From assembly GCF_040807025.1 (NCBI RefSeq), contig NC_090942.1, positions 206,730,640 through 206,794,639 on the forward strand: a DNA stretch of 64,000 bases. Reading direction: 5' to 3'. Below, piece after piece: positions 37,741 through 51,100 of this stretch (the first letter of the stretch is position 1; every line of letters begins with the position of its first letter). The translations under genes were made by a program, and so were the position numbers. Source of the stretch: Struthio camelus (Eukaryota; Chordata; Aves; Struthioniformes; Struthionidae). Below the pieces are notes generated by a model. The model made no database searches. It saw only the letters and a program-made list of their open reading frames with translations, and was not told the DNA's origin.

Positions 37741-39851
37741 TGTAATTAGTCACATGCTCAAAATAATTCTCTGAGCTCTAACTAAAGCAACTTACATAGG
37801 TGATGTGAGTAATTCACACACAACTAGGCAGAGAATTACTAGTCATCCTCCTGCCATTCTCTGCACTTACAGTGCATGAAGCTGAAAGCATGGTTTCTTA
37901 CACTTTTCCACTACCTCCTCTCCTAGTTCCCCATATGGACTTTGCAAATATGACATTGTGCAAAGCAAAAATAATATATTGCCTCTCAAAATATCAATGA
38001 CAATACCGTAAACTTACATCCATTGATCAGACTATTTTTGAGGTTTTGCATAATATGATGTGATAGATGATGCATAATATTATGCATAATATGCATCACA
38101 TCATTATAGACAGATGGATGATGGATAATATCATGTGGTAGACTAAAATGTTTTGCAAGCCACTAAGATGCTTTCATTTAAAATGAATTTTAAAATAATT
38201 ATTTTCCTCATTTATTATTAATGTTAAGGCTTTTACAGATTCAAAATATTGTACCACCTTTTGTTCATTAATTGCTCAGGAGGGTAGCCAATACCCAGTT
38301 ATGCAAATCACTATTATTTAAGATGAGGTAAGGAAAATTTTTGACGTCAAAGAGATCAGTGCTCTCCTTTACTCAGAATAAATATAAAGGGAAGGTAAGT
38401 GTCTCAGTGAAGTGGGAGGCGACTTTGTCCAAAACATGCATTGCATGTTACTGTGATCAGAAGCTGAGTAGCAGAAAAATGTTTTTTGTGACACGTTCCT
38501 GTAGAAGAGGAGACATAGCAGAAGAAAACTAAGGATAACCTGGGGACGCTGGTAGCTCTGGCGCTGACCAACAACTGAGAGTGAAGGGAGTGTGCGTGCT
38601 TTTTGGGTGGAGCAGTGGGTGGGTGGGTTATAAGGAACGGAAAACACTTGGAGAAAATTGCCAGACATTGCTTTGCCCTGATTATGCTGATGGAAAGAGG
38701 ACTTGGTGTCTATCTTCTGTAAACTAACAGAATTAAGAAACTCCTGAGTATTCATCTAGCCCCAAATATTCATAGCTCAGGCCAAATAATTAAACTTATT
38801 TTTCTTTCCACTGTATTTATGATGAAACCACATAGCAAGTTATAGTCACCTTTATCACACTGGAGATCAAAAGTTAAAATATCTAAACCCCAACTCAGTG
38901 CTTATGTTCGCCAGTGCTCAGTAGTAATAGACTCCATTTAATAATGTGGGTTCCTTCCCCAAGAATGCCATGTAAAGAGGTTTCCAGTATCTTTGAAAAT
39001 TAGGATATGTTACTTACGTTACAAATGCATGGTTAAAATCTTCCTTCTCTTTGGGGTTTATATTGAACCACGAAAAGCAGAAATCACTGCCAGAAAAATA
39101 TCTCTTAGTTTTGCGGTACAGCTAACAGTGAAAGCACAGATGTTTCAAAATAGGGGTTTAATCACCAAACTTTACACCTGTAGTTGGCTATTTCCCACAA
39201 ACTAAAGCGCAAATGAGCGGCATGGCAGTTGAGATCTCGTTCCTGCATACACAGTAATGCATACACATCCTTGCTGCCCAGCCTCTCAGAGTACATCTCT
39301 GAGCGCTACATCTCTGTCACACTCTGGAGTTTGGGACTGGTTTAGGTCGTTTGTGTGAGAGCAAATGATCCCACTCCACATCAACCAGGCAGCGTTAATG
39401 TGAACTCCAATTTCCACAAGTATTTCTGTCATAACATGCAAAGATGGAAATGATGCAGTAAGATGAGGCCAGTTGCTAGACAGAGATATCTCAGTAATGC
39501 TATGTGATAAAATAAACACGAGGATCTAAAAATAGGCCTTTTTGCTATATGGAAACTTACACAACATAAATTAAGAAGAGCTTAGTAGTGGTGACTGAAA
39601 CTGTTCTCCTCAGGTCAATTAAAGGTCCTCAGAAGGAATATCTTCAGCTGAAGAGAGATGTGAGCTCAGAAATAACTGGAGAAGACAATGCTCTTTCATA
39701 GGGAAGTGGGAGCAAGCTTCGTGATCTACTGCCACTGCAGAGCAAGATCATCCAAACCTGCTCCCACGAGGCTGGCTGAAATGGGCATGGAGACATGCAC
39801 TGCCACCAAGGGAAGCGACGCACAGGACACCTCCTTGCACAAGAGTACCCT
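37681..39851. other. AT-rich sequence, no gene recognised
   Basis: The stretch contains the palindromic AT-rich cluster at 38057-38104 (listed separately). A 128-codon minus-strand frame (38369-38755) has no recognisable domain or splice support. A short G-rich run (gggtggagcagtgggtggg) lies at about 38607-38628. From 39680 base composition shifts to GC-rich up to about 40120, around the minisatellite. Confidence 0.5.
38057..38104. repeat. AT-rich inverted repeat with 18-bp palindrome
   Basis: At 38070-38087 atgcataatattatgcat is a perfect palindrome. It lies inside a larger imperfect inverted repeat: tgatgtgat plus gatgcat on the left (38057-38073) faces atgcatcacatca on the right (38091-38103). 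Such sequences can extrude as cruciforms. Related GATG-type words continue to about 38130. Confidence 0.7.
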
Positions 39852-39922
39852 TCCTCACCCAGGAGGACCCCTCCTCACCCAGGAGGACCCCTCACCCAGG
39901 AGGACACCTCCTCACATAGGAG
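39852..39922 (+). repeat. minisatellite, ~20-bp unit, 3-4 copies
   Basis: The unit tcctcacccaggaggacccc occurs twice in direct succession (39852-39871 and 39872-39891). A third copy is shortened by three bases, and a fourth is decayed. It is GC-rich and gives a proline/arginine-rich repeat in plus-strand frames (for example LTQEDPS, PRRTP). The open frames 39688-39981 and 39795-40115 exist largely because of this repeat and are probably not genes. Confidence 0.85.
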
Positions 39923-42900
39923 AATGGGGCAGCAGCAGTCATGGCCACACGGTGCTGCCAGCAGGGCCTCCCCCCGCATGACTGCCCACTGCCCAGTCAC
40001 CTGTTGTATCCCCACAGCTGCCCCGAAGGACACCTCCCGCAGCCCAAACCACGCACTGCTACCTTCATGGAAGTTTAGCTGCCCACCGGCTCAAACTGTT
40101 GCAGCTTTCGCTTAGATAGCAGGAGTAACCAGACACCCTGCACAGAGCCAAAAGTCACTGCTGCCATGTCACTTCATATCACATCAAAGTACTGACCCTT
40201 TTCTGAACATCTAATAGAGACAAAACATATTCAAATCTTCAGAAGATTTTTTAAATAAATATTTTTTAATAAACCCCCCTAATCTGCTTTTTACCCATCT
40301 CAAAGTTTTATTTTAGAAGTGCTAAGTAGTTTATCAGAAAATTTATCATGGCTTTTTCCTGGCCAATTTTCTGGAACAAAGTGACAAACATATATATAAA
40401 CAGCAACGTTCTCATTTGCATTTAGATAAACATTTCAAATGCAGCTTAAGTAGTAATGGTTCTCAGAATCCTTAAATGGCTTCAAACAGTAAAAACAATG
40501 TTCCACTTACCTGAAATAGTTATTTTCTATGTGCTGTTAAATTTGTGATAGATGTCTTGTAATTTTACAGTTAGAGCAAGGCCGGTCTTGAAAATGTCAG
40601 GTAGGGAGTTGATTTTGAAGGGAATCATTATTTCAAGAATATTGAGCCAGATTATAAATTGGCTTTACTCTGCACTGTTCCTTCCACTTCAGTAGGATTA
40701 GACTGATTTGGGCCTACTAATGTTCTGGTCCATAGGGTTTATTTATTTGGAAAAGAAAAATAAAACCAAATCACTTTACAGCAAGCCCACAAACCAAGGG
40801 AACAGTCTTAAAATACAAAGCAGAATATATGATAACACCATAAACCAGTGAGTATTAAATATTACCTTATTGCAAGGGCAGAATGAGAATATAAAACATT
40901 TAAATTGATGCTTTGACAGCTGTTATTATTTAATCAGAGATAGTCATCAAGATTTTCTTAAAAGGAAGAATGAAATAAGTAGCCTCAGAAATTAGTCAGT
41001 TTATACTCATGGCATAGAAATGGACAACAACCAACTCAAGGTTTAATAAGCTCATTCTAACAGTGCAGCTCATGAGCTTTCTCTTGCTCTGGGCTGATGG
41101 AATAGACTGGTAGATTTTGGCACAACTGTACAAAAGCTCTGACTTGAGCATAAACTCAAATCACAGGCAATGACTTCAATACAGCTTACAACCATTTTGA
41201 GGCCTATCCAGAGCTCAGAACAGTGAGTGGATATGGTCCTTATTATCCTTATGTTTAACTTCACTTCCTTTGGAACCTGGCAGACCTCAGTACTCACACA
41301 GACAACCACTAATCCTGATGGACCTTAAATATAGAAAGAAGTCTACCTACACAGCTGTCTTTGCTGGATCAAGGTAAATCAGCTCTCATTTACATCCATC
41401 AAATTTTCAAGCTGTCTGGCAAGAGAATCACAAATGTTCTCTCACAAGAATTTAAATAAGATGTACATTACAGAAATAATTGTGAATCTATACTGGCATT
41501 TAGGGTTATTTTAAAGGCTATCCCATCCAGGCTGAACAGCTCTTCCTATGTCTTTATCATATCTTGTAACTCGTTCCAAAATTAAGAGTGAAATATGTGA
41601 TATTGCATACTGAAAGTTAGAGAAGCTAACTGATCTGTTCAAACTGAAATGATTAACATTTTTAATAAAAAAGGACAAAAAAATAAATCAAAAAGTAATC
41701 AGAAATGTAATATATGAAATAAATAGACATTTGGAATGGCTTTCCTCCAGATAGCATTCCTGAGATTAAAAATCCTACTTAAACTTCCCTAACATTTTTA
41801 TGATTATATCTGACATCAGGCAGAGGAAAAACCCTTTTGAGTCGAAAACAAAACTTAAAGTAGAAGCCTAGGTTCAATTTTAAAATTGTATTTCTCCCTT
41901 TTGCGGCTGAGACAAGTCACAGAGATAATGAAAAAATAAGCTTATGAGCTAACTCTGGTTTCTGATTCTTTGCTGGAGCTTTTCTGTACGTGAAATCAAA
42001 AAGGAGAAAGTCTCATCTGCTCCAATGCAATACTGCAGCTCACACACTCGTGTTAGCGAGATGGTGTGTCATTTTCCTGGTCCATCTGCCAATCAGGCAC
42101 AGTTGTGTAAAAGACAAGAGGACATCTAGGTCCTGCTCACAAAGACTCTTTTGCAAGAGACAAAGAATTTTGCATATTCCACATCCCTCTGCCTGCTCCT
42201 GCCTCCTTTCCTTCCTCGAGGTAGGAGTAAAAATCAGCCACAGACTAACCTGGATGCTGATCCTTTAATGCAGCATGGTAAAGCTTTTTTAGAAATGTCC
42301 CAGCATCAACTAGCTACACAAGCTCTGGATCCTATGTGCATATCGAGTTTTCCAGATGTGCCTGCCTGCCCAGGTGTTGCATTGCTAAGTGCTCACCCGA
42401 GGACATAGCTGGCTTCAGACGTAGGAAGCTGAGTCAGCTACCTTTGCTAGGCAGAGATAGGCACTGTTCTCCTGGTGTGGTCCAAGCATCCTCGTCTGAA
42501 AGATTTCCACACCCCAGCAAGGGGATGGGGTGACCATCCTGCTGCATATCCAGTCCAGCCCTCTCTAGCCTCTGCCTGTGTCCCATCCCTGAAACTGAGG
42601 GAGATCTGAAGGCAGAGAAGCATCTTCATAGTAGAAAGTGGAATGGAGGGAGGGAAGCCAAGGATAACCATATTCTCTTCATCTCACCTTCCTTAGCTGG
42701 CAATGCCGTATTGTCTTTGCAGAGCCAGTGCATTCCAGTTATTTTGTTTTCTTCCTCTGTGCTGCAAAATTCAGTTTTGCCGACATCACTAGAGAGACCT
42801 TCAGTCACTGCAAGGAGATTGAGGTATGTTTCTCACTGGTTACTGCTGTATGATATTGGTCTCTCCATAACACACTGTCTAGCTTTTACCAGAGCCAAGT

Positions 42901-43562
42901 AAAGACAGAGTTTATTACATCTTCCTTCCCCAGCTGAACATAACATTAACAATTAGCATATACAATCAACATAATGCAGAGTTGCCAAGACATATCATCA
43001 TTTCATTAACTAAAACAGTTAACAAGATTCAGTGGGTGCCCAGCATGCCCTGAGATGGTCTGTCTTGCCTCTTCTGCTACTATTTGTCAAACAGCAGCAG
43101 GCATATGAATTCTCATCATCCCATATTCTAGGGTCTCTTCCTGTTGGGCTTTTTTTCCTGAAATGTCTCCAGGAATTCCAGTTGATACATCGCCCTTTTC
43201 TTCATCATTCAAGGATCAGGAGAAAATATTACTTCTTCTTTCACTGTTTATGCCTGTCTTAGCAGGAACACAACCCTATCAGACTCGTATCTCAACTTCA
43301 GCAGAAGGCGTGAGTGCTTGAACCGGAAGGCTATCATGCAAAGAAGATGACGAGCAACCCAGGTTAAGTTTACTAATTCTTGGAGAGTGAGCTCTTCCAA
43401 AACACTCTCTTTCTCAACATTTTCTACTGACTATCTTAGGGTTCATTCTTCCTCTATCTCTACTCATTTTCTGCTCCATTTCTACTCATTGAAATCACTT
43501 GAAATCAGTAATGAATCACTTCAAAGACATTCTTCTGGACTATTTCATACACATTCGCACGC
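39923..43562. other. no gene recognised; one possible CR1 scrap
   Basis: GC-rich until about 40120, then AT-rich. At 41527-41560 the plus strand reads ccaggctgaacagctcttcc, like the minus-strand CR1 segment ccaggctgaacagtcccagc at 36586, so this may be a decayed CR1 scrap on the minus strand; too short to be sure. Open frames of up to 92 codons (for example 41990-42268, plus) show no recognisable domain. Confidence 0.4.
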
Positions 43563-43859
43563 AGAGGCCAGACTCTTCTCCGTGGTGCCCAGTGACACGA
43601 CAAGATGCAACGGGCACAAACTGAAACACAGGAAGTTCCATCTGAACATGAGGAAAAACTTCTTTCCTGTGAGGGTGACAGAGCACTGGCACAGGTTTCC
43701 CAGAGGGGTTGTGGAGTCTCCTTCGCTGGAGGTATTCAAAACCCGCCTGGACGGGATCCTGGGCAATGTGCTCTAGAGGACCCTGCTTGAGCACGGGGGT
43801 TGGACTAGATGATCTCCAGAGGTCTCTTCCAACCTCGGCCATTCTGTGATTCTATGTGA
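43563..43859 (+). mobile_element. CR1 3' tail, plus strand
   Basis: About 300 bp of CR1, from the last codons of the reverse transcriptase frame (AEARLFSVVPSDTTR, then [14 protein letters not shown], ending ILGNVL before the stop) through the short 3' untranslated part (ttggactagatgatctccag at 43800). It ends in the tail attctgtgattctatg at 43841-43856. It is strongly 5'-truncated, the usual CR1 form. The 129-codon frame at 43387-43776 is this element fused by chance to upstream flanking DNA. Confidence 0.93.
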
Positions 43860-45254
43860 CTGTGTTCTTAATGCTTTCATTGCTTGTGGCTTCCATTCAT
43901 ATTCTACACAACCAGTGAAAAAGAAGTAGTATGCTTCTTTTCAAGTTATATGAACAAGGTTAAATGTCAAGAGACTAAAACACTCAGAAGACAGAACATG
44001 GCTTTTAAAATTAGAAGTAATCTTTTAAGTTCTGCTTTGATTAGAGTTTTGTTCATTGCCCAATGTGAGTCAGTTGCTAGAAGGTCAGTATCCAGATAAC
44101 AAAATCCTCTATCACAGCTTAAATAATGAGTGATTAAGATCTAATAATTCTGTTAGATGAATACTGAAGTGAGAGACACAACGGATCAGTTTATGTGTAT
44201 TGGAAAGCAATACTCTCATGGGAAAATACCAACTTATTTTTTACTACAGAAAGTAATAAAATCATAAGCATTTTCCTTTTTATGCATAATTAAGCTGGCC
44301 AGTGTTTTCATTCCTGTGGTGTATAACATAAATCATTCATGAGCAATAACAATACAAAACGGTCTTTCAAAAGCATCAAGGTAACATAAAACTAGTCATT
44401 TATTATATTAAATGAATATTTACCCAACTTCTACAGCTTAGTAGTTGTGGCCTCTAGCAATCTACTGTATTTTGATGCCTCTGAGAAACTGTTCTATCCT
44501 GACAAATCTCAAATTACCTTATTAAGGAAAAATTACACTTTATGTGCCCCTTATGCTGAATGATCTCATCACAGGCTCCAGTTATAATCAGACTGTTGGA
44601 AAATACCTTAGAATGCAACTCTCTTTTTCAACTTATCACACTATTGAACTACCTATTTTTGAAGTCTTTTAGCTAATATGAACTGTCTCAACAAGGAAGC
44701 ATAACTATCTTGTGCCTCATCTCACCATTTTCATTTAACTCACCAAATGATTTGAACATTTTTGTTTAAATTGACTCAGCACAAGACTAACTTCAATGTT
44801 ACTCAGTGATAAAAGTTACATTCATGAAAGTTTATTGAACCCTGAAACTGCCTTAATCGTAGCTAATAAAAGCTCTGGGTATGGAAAGAGCTGTGCACAG
44901 TAGAAGATTCAAAGAACGGGCAGAGCTGTAATGTCCCACAAAGGGCTTATGCTGGCTGTGTAGTTGACTCCTTGGCTCTACTTGGACTGCTATATGTCAA
45001 GAAAGTGGTAGGCTGGCATCTAAACCAATTCACAGTCTACAGCTAAAAACTATTCTACTGGTAAAAGCAGTAAGTACGGAGAGACATACTTGGGAAATTT
45101 AACAGCTGACTACACTGATTTCTGCTTGACTGCAATACTGACCTCCCCCATAGAACATTTTGAGTATTTAAGCTAATAAAGCCTCCGTAACCCACTGGTG
45201 TCTTTCAAAATCCACAAACTACCAAATAATGGAAAGGTATCATCCAATTGTACA

Positions 45255-45325
45255 GGTGAGCAAATTTAAACACATTGATAACTTGCTGAAAGTCCCATGC
45301 TGTGACTTCAGGTCTACAATGAAAA
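45255..45325 (+). mobile_element. possible MIR-like SINE 3' end
   Basis: acaggtgagcaaatttaaac followed by acttgctgaaagtccc, then gacttcaggtct, recall the MIR pattern acagatgaggaaactgaggc, acttgcccaaggtcac, gaacccaggtct. The match is diverged and short. Confidence 0.3.
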
Positions 45326-47375
45326 CAATGCCAACGAGACCTATGTGGCACAGAAAAGGCACTCTTCTTCTATCCTCTTTATAATGTCAGTTCTGCCTCA
45401 TAAGGACGCACTAAAGATCTTTAAAAAGACAAAGTGAAAACTTGACCTTAGTGTGACTCTACTGTTCATAAAGGAGCAGGCATCATCTCTGCAAGAACCT
45501 GCATGTGTATTCATACCTGAAAAGTGTCATAGTGTGACTTGAGTCAGTCTAACCAGATGTATCTTCCTCACCACTGCAGCTAGCACATGGCAGCCTTTTC
45601 TGAAATTGATGAGCGCAAAGGAGGAGATAAGGAAAAATCTGGGCATGAGGGAAAAAAGCCCTTGGATAGAGCATGTAATTTGAGGATAGATTTAAGAGCT
45701 GTGTAGGACAAAAGAAGAGGAGACATGACTAAGCAAGCGAAGTAAAGTGTGGATGTATTTTATCAGGAGAATTAGGTCTATTAGATTAGAAAATAGGAAG
45801 CTGAAGACTATACCGAGAGAAAAGAGGAGAACTGAAAAGGAAAAATAGCGAATGAAAAACTTAAAAAAAGATATCCAGAGGCTGACATTGCAGATATTCT
45901 TTACACTTGTGCAAAACTGGAGCCCACTGCACAGAGTGGCTTTCCAAACAAGAGAAGGACAATCTCCAGTGCAAAAGGGAGGTGAATCAGTACCTCATAG
46001 AGACAAATTGAACTGTAAAGGGTAAAAGAACAGGAATAGGAAGAGGAGAATACTGAAAGGATGTGCTGTGATTATATAGTATTTTTGAACTTGTTTAGGA
46101 TATAATTAACATCATAAAGGAGACTTTGGTCAGCAGAAGAGAAAAATGTTCTCACTAAGAGGCTGTAAGTTAAACAGGAAAGCATGGTGAGCAGAGGCCA
46201 TATACCCTAAGCACAACTGAATTATCTTTTCATTCATACATACACTCACACTTAATTAAGTTATGATATTGTCAGGCCTTTAGCATGCTGCCTGCTGTAT
46301 AAACATTTTTGGCATAGATATTCTAAAATTCTATTATGAATTCATTAATTCAAATGAAGGAGCAGGCAGGCATGAAACTACTTAGGCATTTCAACTGAAA
46401 ACTACCTATAGGTTACATATAGAAGCACAGCATGTGACTGTAAAAGAGCCTAACAGCAATGTCTCCACGCATGGGAGCCATCCAAGGTCTACACTAGTCC
46501 CTTTAGCGTATTAGAAGTCAAACAACTAAGTCTGTCTTCTATCAGTACAATGACCTGTGATCATCTCCCACGTAAAAGAACAGCATCATCTGAGTTTGAA
46601 GGAGCTGCTGTTGGATTATTAGGTTTGTCATTGGAGGGATTCAATTATTTCTGTATTATTTGTGCAAGAGTAATGCAAACAGGTTCCAGCTGAGACCAGG
46701 CCTCTCCCATTAAGTACTGGGAGACAGTTTCTTTCTAAAAAAGGGGCTTGCAGTTTCAGCTGACAATATGCAGATAGAGGTGAGAGAGAGCCATCAAGAA
46801 GTTATTTCATTAAGGTTGCACAGCAGTACAGCCAATAGCCAGAGACAAATTGTAAATGGCACTTTTGTATTAGCAAGTGTCTAGTTAAATGTAACCATTT
46901 CTTAATTAAGAGAGAAGCACAGCCATTTTAGACCAATGAGATAATATACAGATATTTTATACAAAATGACAAGAAAATGTATGTTAGAGATACAGAAGTG
47001 CTACACTTAGGAAGCTGGAGGAAGGGAGAAAAATATTTTACCTCTAGGATCCAAGGACTTCCTAATTCTTACCTCCTAACAATGCATTTTAGTCTTTTAT
47101 TGTTTTTAACAGAATGTTCACAAAGTGCATGCTTTGCTTTCCATCAAAGAAAGATCTTCCTTGGTACCAGATATACAGGCTAGAGTCTTTATTTCAGAAT
47201 CTAAAATCCTCAGAATGATTTTCTTCACAATAAAAGTTCCATTATAAAGCCCTTTCTATAGAGCTTCATAGCTGAATCATGTTTCAGCTGCCCTCATATC
47301 CACCTTAACAAGCAGAGCTTCTACCTCCAAAGTTTTGATTAATGCCAACTCAGGTGCTAGACTGGTTCGTAGTCC

Positions 47376-47759
47376 TTGGCCTCCCTTACTTCTCTTACCA
47401 GTTTTCCCTGGCTAACCCAGAGCTCTCAGAAACCCTTCTGGAGCTCAGGAGGAAACCTTGCATACTGCGAAGGGCAAACATCTGAACCAGTGCTCTCCAG
47501 TAGAAATCAAAAGATTCCTGAAAGCAGGGGAATCTTCTCCAGCAGATGTACAAGGTCTAAAGGCCTTCCATTCTCAGCACCTCGGGATGGAAGAGTTCAG
47601 TTTAGATCCAGATTTTTGTTAAAATTTTTGCTCTTGATCATTCTGTTACCAATAATGTTCTTCCACAGACACCACAAGTACATTTGTGCATACCCTACAG
47701 GACCTGCACTACTACGTGGTGGAGAAGACAGTAGTAGTATTTCTGACATTGTGCCTTAA
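47376..47759 (+). other. 127-codon open frame, doubtful
   Basis: This is the longest plus-strand frame not explained by repeats, apart from a random-looking 129-codon frame at 21979. It starts MASLTSLTSFPWLTQ. It has one strongly hydrophobic stretch at residues 81-96 (LLKFLLLIILLPIMFF) followed by HRHHKYICAY, and ends SSSISDIVP. The layout of a soluble part, one membrane segment and a short tail is possible for a small membrane protein. No domain, acceptor, promoter or polyadenylation signal supports it, and the first half looks random. Chance is the default explanation. Confidence 0.12.
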
Positions 47760-48083
47760 AATAAGACCGTGAAATCACCCCTTCATTGTTATTTGGCTGT
47801 GATATGCTCACAAGATTTTCTAATGTGATTCTGCAATTCTGTAATTATCTGCTAACCCACAATGCCAAAAATCTCTTTCAGAAGCATTTGTTTCTAAAAG
47901 CATTTGCGTCTGAACTCTTCTTTTCTAGAACTGTTAGTAACCTAAATATATTTCAAGCATGCACTGTAATGATATCACTCTGTCAAATTGGATGTTATAC
48001 TAGAAAAGCACTTAAGACTTAGGGCTAAAGCAAAATTGATCCAATGCAGTATTTTTTTCTGGGATTTCTGTTACTAAACTTGC

Positions 48084-48163
48084 TTCATATAAAGCAAGTT
48101 TTGTGTCATAAAAAAAATTTGTGTTCATATAAAGCAAGTTTTGTGTCACAAAATGACACAAAA
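48084..48163. repeat. 40-bp tandem duplication ending in a 10-bp hairpin
   Basis: ttcatataaagcaagttttg plus tgtca occurs at 48085 and again 40 bp later at 48125. The second copy runs into an inverted repeat: ttttgtgtca (48139-48148), a five-base loop, then tgacacaaaa (48154-48163), which are perfect reverse complements. The two copies are nearly identical, so the duplication may be fairly recent. Confidence 0.85.
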
Positions 48164-51100
48164 AAACCCCTCCTGACATTTAACTATATTCACTCTTTTT
48201 CACATTTTAAAATTCATATACTTCTAATAGAAGCCACCAACAGATAAAATATGTTATTTCTTAACATGCTCCTTTCCATAATTTGTTCAAGGTACTGTTT
48301 TTAATTTCCCCCACTGTCAGGCTTTAAATCGTCTCTTGCATCCGACAAATGGTTTTGTTTCATTTTTATTACATAGTTTTGGAGCTCTTTTCTTACACTT
48401 CCTGATTATTTAATTAATAAAAGTGGGGTTAATTTCTAGTTACTTCAAAGCTGATTATCTGTATATATCTATATATCTGTAGCAACTCCTTGACACATCT
48501 GCCAGTGATGAATTGACTGTAGCCTGGGAACAAATGAGTTAAAACACATTGTGTGACCAAAACAGATATATTTGCACAAATACATTAAAATTTTAATGCA
48601 GCTGCACTTTACTCTCCTTTTAAAAGCTGTTTGTACAAACTCAAGAATTTAATCAACCCTGCATTCAAACCAGTGTCACACCAAAAAACCCAGCACCAAA
48701 CCCATAATCATTCTATCACCTCATTTCTGAAGTCCTGACAATGACTTTACAAAATCAATCTTTTACATTTAAAATTCCTAGTATATACAAATTTTCATTA
48801 TTTTATTTCTTTACCCTGGAATGAATTATTGCCTTTGCCTACCACTATTTCCTTCACTCTTTTCTATGAAGACTCATTTCAGAAGATGAACTATATTCTG
48901 ACCAGTGATATATAGCTTTATAGTAATCATATCTGACTTTACCCAAGTCAGTTGCAACCTATGTGCTTTCACCGCAATAAACACTCTGCTAGCCATTGTC
49001 TCTTGCTGTCTGGAAAGATAACCAAAAAATAACAGTTTCTGCAAGGAGGAGCTGCCTCACTGTCATGATTTAAATGCAAATAAATATCCTATTGCACTTT
49101 AGGGAAAACATTTTAAATTAACAAGGCAATCGTTTAAAGGTCCTAATAAGCAATTAGGCTGAAACAATGATATCAGAAAGAGCCCCCTTTTGAAACACAT
49201 TTTCAGTTTTCACTCATATAAGAATTTAATTATGTTATAACTAAGTACACAACTGAAGTATAACCCTTATCCACACATAATTTTAATAAACAAAATTAAT
49301 CCAATACATTTTCCTAATGTTCTACAGGTAGGTAATTAATTGTAGATCACATAACTGTCACAATACTAGTGGAACGCTTTTATGTAGGTGGTAAACACTG
49401 CTCACTCAGAATATTAATCTATTCAGCATAGTTATGTACGCAGAAAAATTGCGATTCTCTCACAAAGACACCAGTACCTCATCGACTAGACAGTTCCCTG
49501 CTTTCAGTGAGGATAGAGAGTACTTTGAACAATTAGCTGATACATGGGGTGAGAATCCAGTCACCTAGCATCAGTATTGAGAGATTACAGTAAGCTGTTC
49601 TGCTGAAGTTGATGAAATACAGGATATTCACCTCAAAGGGAAATTATTTTGTAGGCAGTAATTTCACATTTTGCTTGTGTACTGTTTCAACAAACTCAAA
49701 GCAATTTTATTAGCTAGCCATTTAAGAATATCAAAAATTACCCTGAGGAAAAATAACAAAAATATTTTTTAACTACATATATATACTTATGCCTATACAA
49801 ACTCAAAAGAAAAACACAGGCCTATCCTTAACTGAAAAATAAAATAGTTTAATAGAGTACTATAGATATTTAGGCAAAACAATTCATAAAATACATGCAT
49901 GTATATATAACACAGTCCTAATACATAACATATACTATGCATTATACAATGATATACAATATATAAAACGTGTAATATTTATAAAGATTATTTACCTTTT
50001 TTGTTAATCTTTTTACACTTCCCCTACACTCCAGTCCCTTCTGCAGTGATTATTAGGACAGCTGCCTACCATGCCTGAAAGTCAAAGACAGCAGCACATT
50101 TGATATTATGCCTAAACTTGCAAATTTGTATGAGAACAACCATCAGTAAATTCATGGTGCAGAAACATTAGAAGGATCAAAGACATTTAATTAGCTGAGG
50201 ATGGCCAGCTCAGGATGTCTGGTGACAGCAATAGTTTGGTGGAATGCCCTGTCACCTTGAATACAGTTTTTCTCCTGGGAGTTCCAGCTTCACACTGCTG
50301 TCACAAGTTGAGCTTTCTCCTTTAATATTTCTTTCGAGCAAGTCCAGATCAGGATGGGGCTACCTTTGAACTGAGCAAAATGGCTCAGATAATTTAGAAA
50401 CTCATAATGGTTTTAAAAACCCAAAAATATCTCTAGTGAAATTGATCTAAAGCTATAAGACATAAAAATGCCTTCCAATTTCTGTTGCAGTTGTAATGAT
50501 TAAAGTATTCCAAGGTGCTTCTCCCACTCAAGGCTTTAAACAAAGTTATCCAGCATTTACCTAAAACATGCCAATGCCAAGAGGTTTATGACATGGATCA
50601 AGTACTCACTTCTATTTTGTGCTGAGATGAATGATGTATTTTTCTCAATAAAAAAACATCAGCAACAATATGACTGTGATGCAAGTCCCACACAGTATAG
50701 TCAGTATCTTATGTCAAATCCTTAGCTGCTGTAAATCTGTGTAGCTGCACACACACACACACACAAAAAAAAACCTTACAGCTATGCTAATTTACACTGT
50801 GTGAAGGACAAATAGTTAAAAACACAAGATTCAGCATTATTTTTAGAATCAAGATTCTGCTTGTAAGAAACTGGTTGGATACAGTACATAATGCTTTGTG
50901 ATGATACCACAGATGCACTTTATTTTCTATACCCTTCTAAAAGGCAAAGAAAGATACAGTTTACATGATACAAATATTAAGATGAAAGATTATAAGGAGA
51001 TAATGTACATCTGAGTTGATTAAAAATAAGACATCTGTAAAACAAGGTTGCAACAACTTCCGTAAGTTGTCCTTTTCCAGATCACATACTTAGATTAGCT

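Larger units (their letters stand above)
43860..48083. other. AT-rich sequence; two possible old SINE remnants; purine-rich stretch
   Basis: No gene was recognised. At 45255-45325 the plus strand has tgtacaggtgagcaaattta followed by acttgctgaaagtccc and cttcaggtct, in the order of a MIR-type 3' end; at 46790-46850 attaaggttgcacagcagt recalls the same family. Both are weak. The stretch 45600-46050 is purine-rich on the plus strand with few pyrimidine runs. The 127-codon frame at 47376-47759 is listed separately. Confidence 0.4.

Noticed and set aside
36071..37774. Plus-strand open frames of 60-121 codons across 36.0-37.8 kb
   Set aside because: They are antisense shadows of the minus-strand CR1 element, whose own frames carry the recognised reverse transcriptase motifs.
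38369..38755. 128-codon minus-strand frame
   Set aside because: No recognisable domain and no splice sites or partner; within chance expectation for the number of frames searched.
43387..43842. 129-codon plus frame and 73-100-codon minus frames at 43.4-43.8 kb
   Set aside because: The plus frame is flanking DNA fused by chance to the CR1 tail; the minus frames are its antisense.
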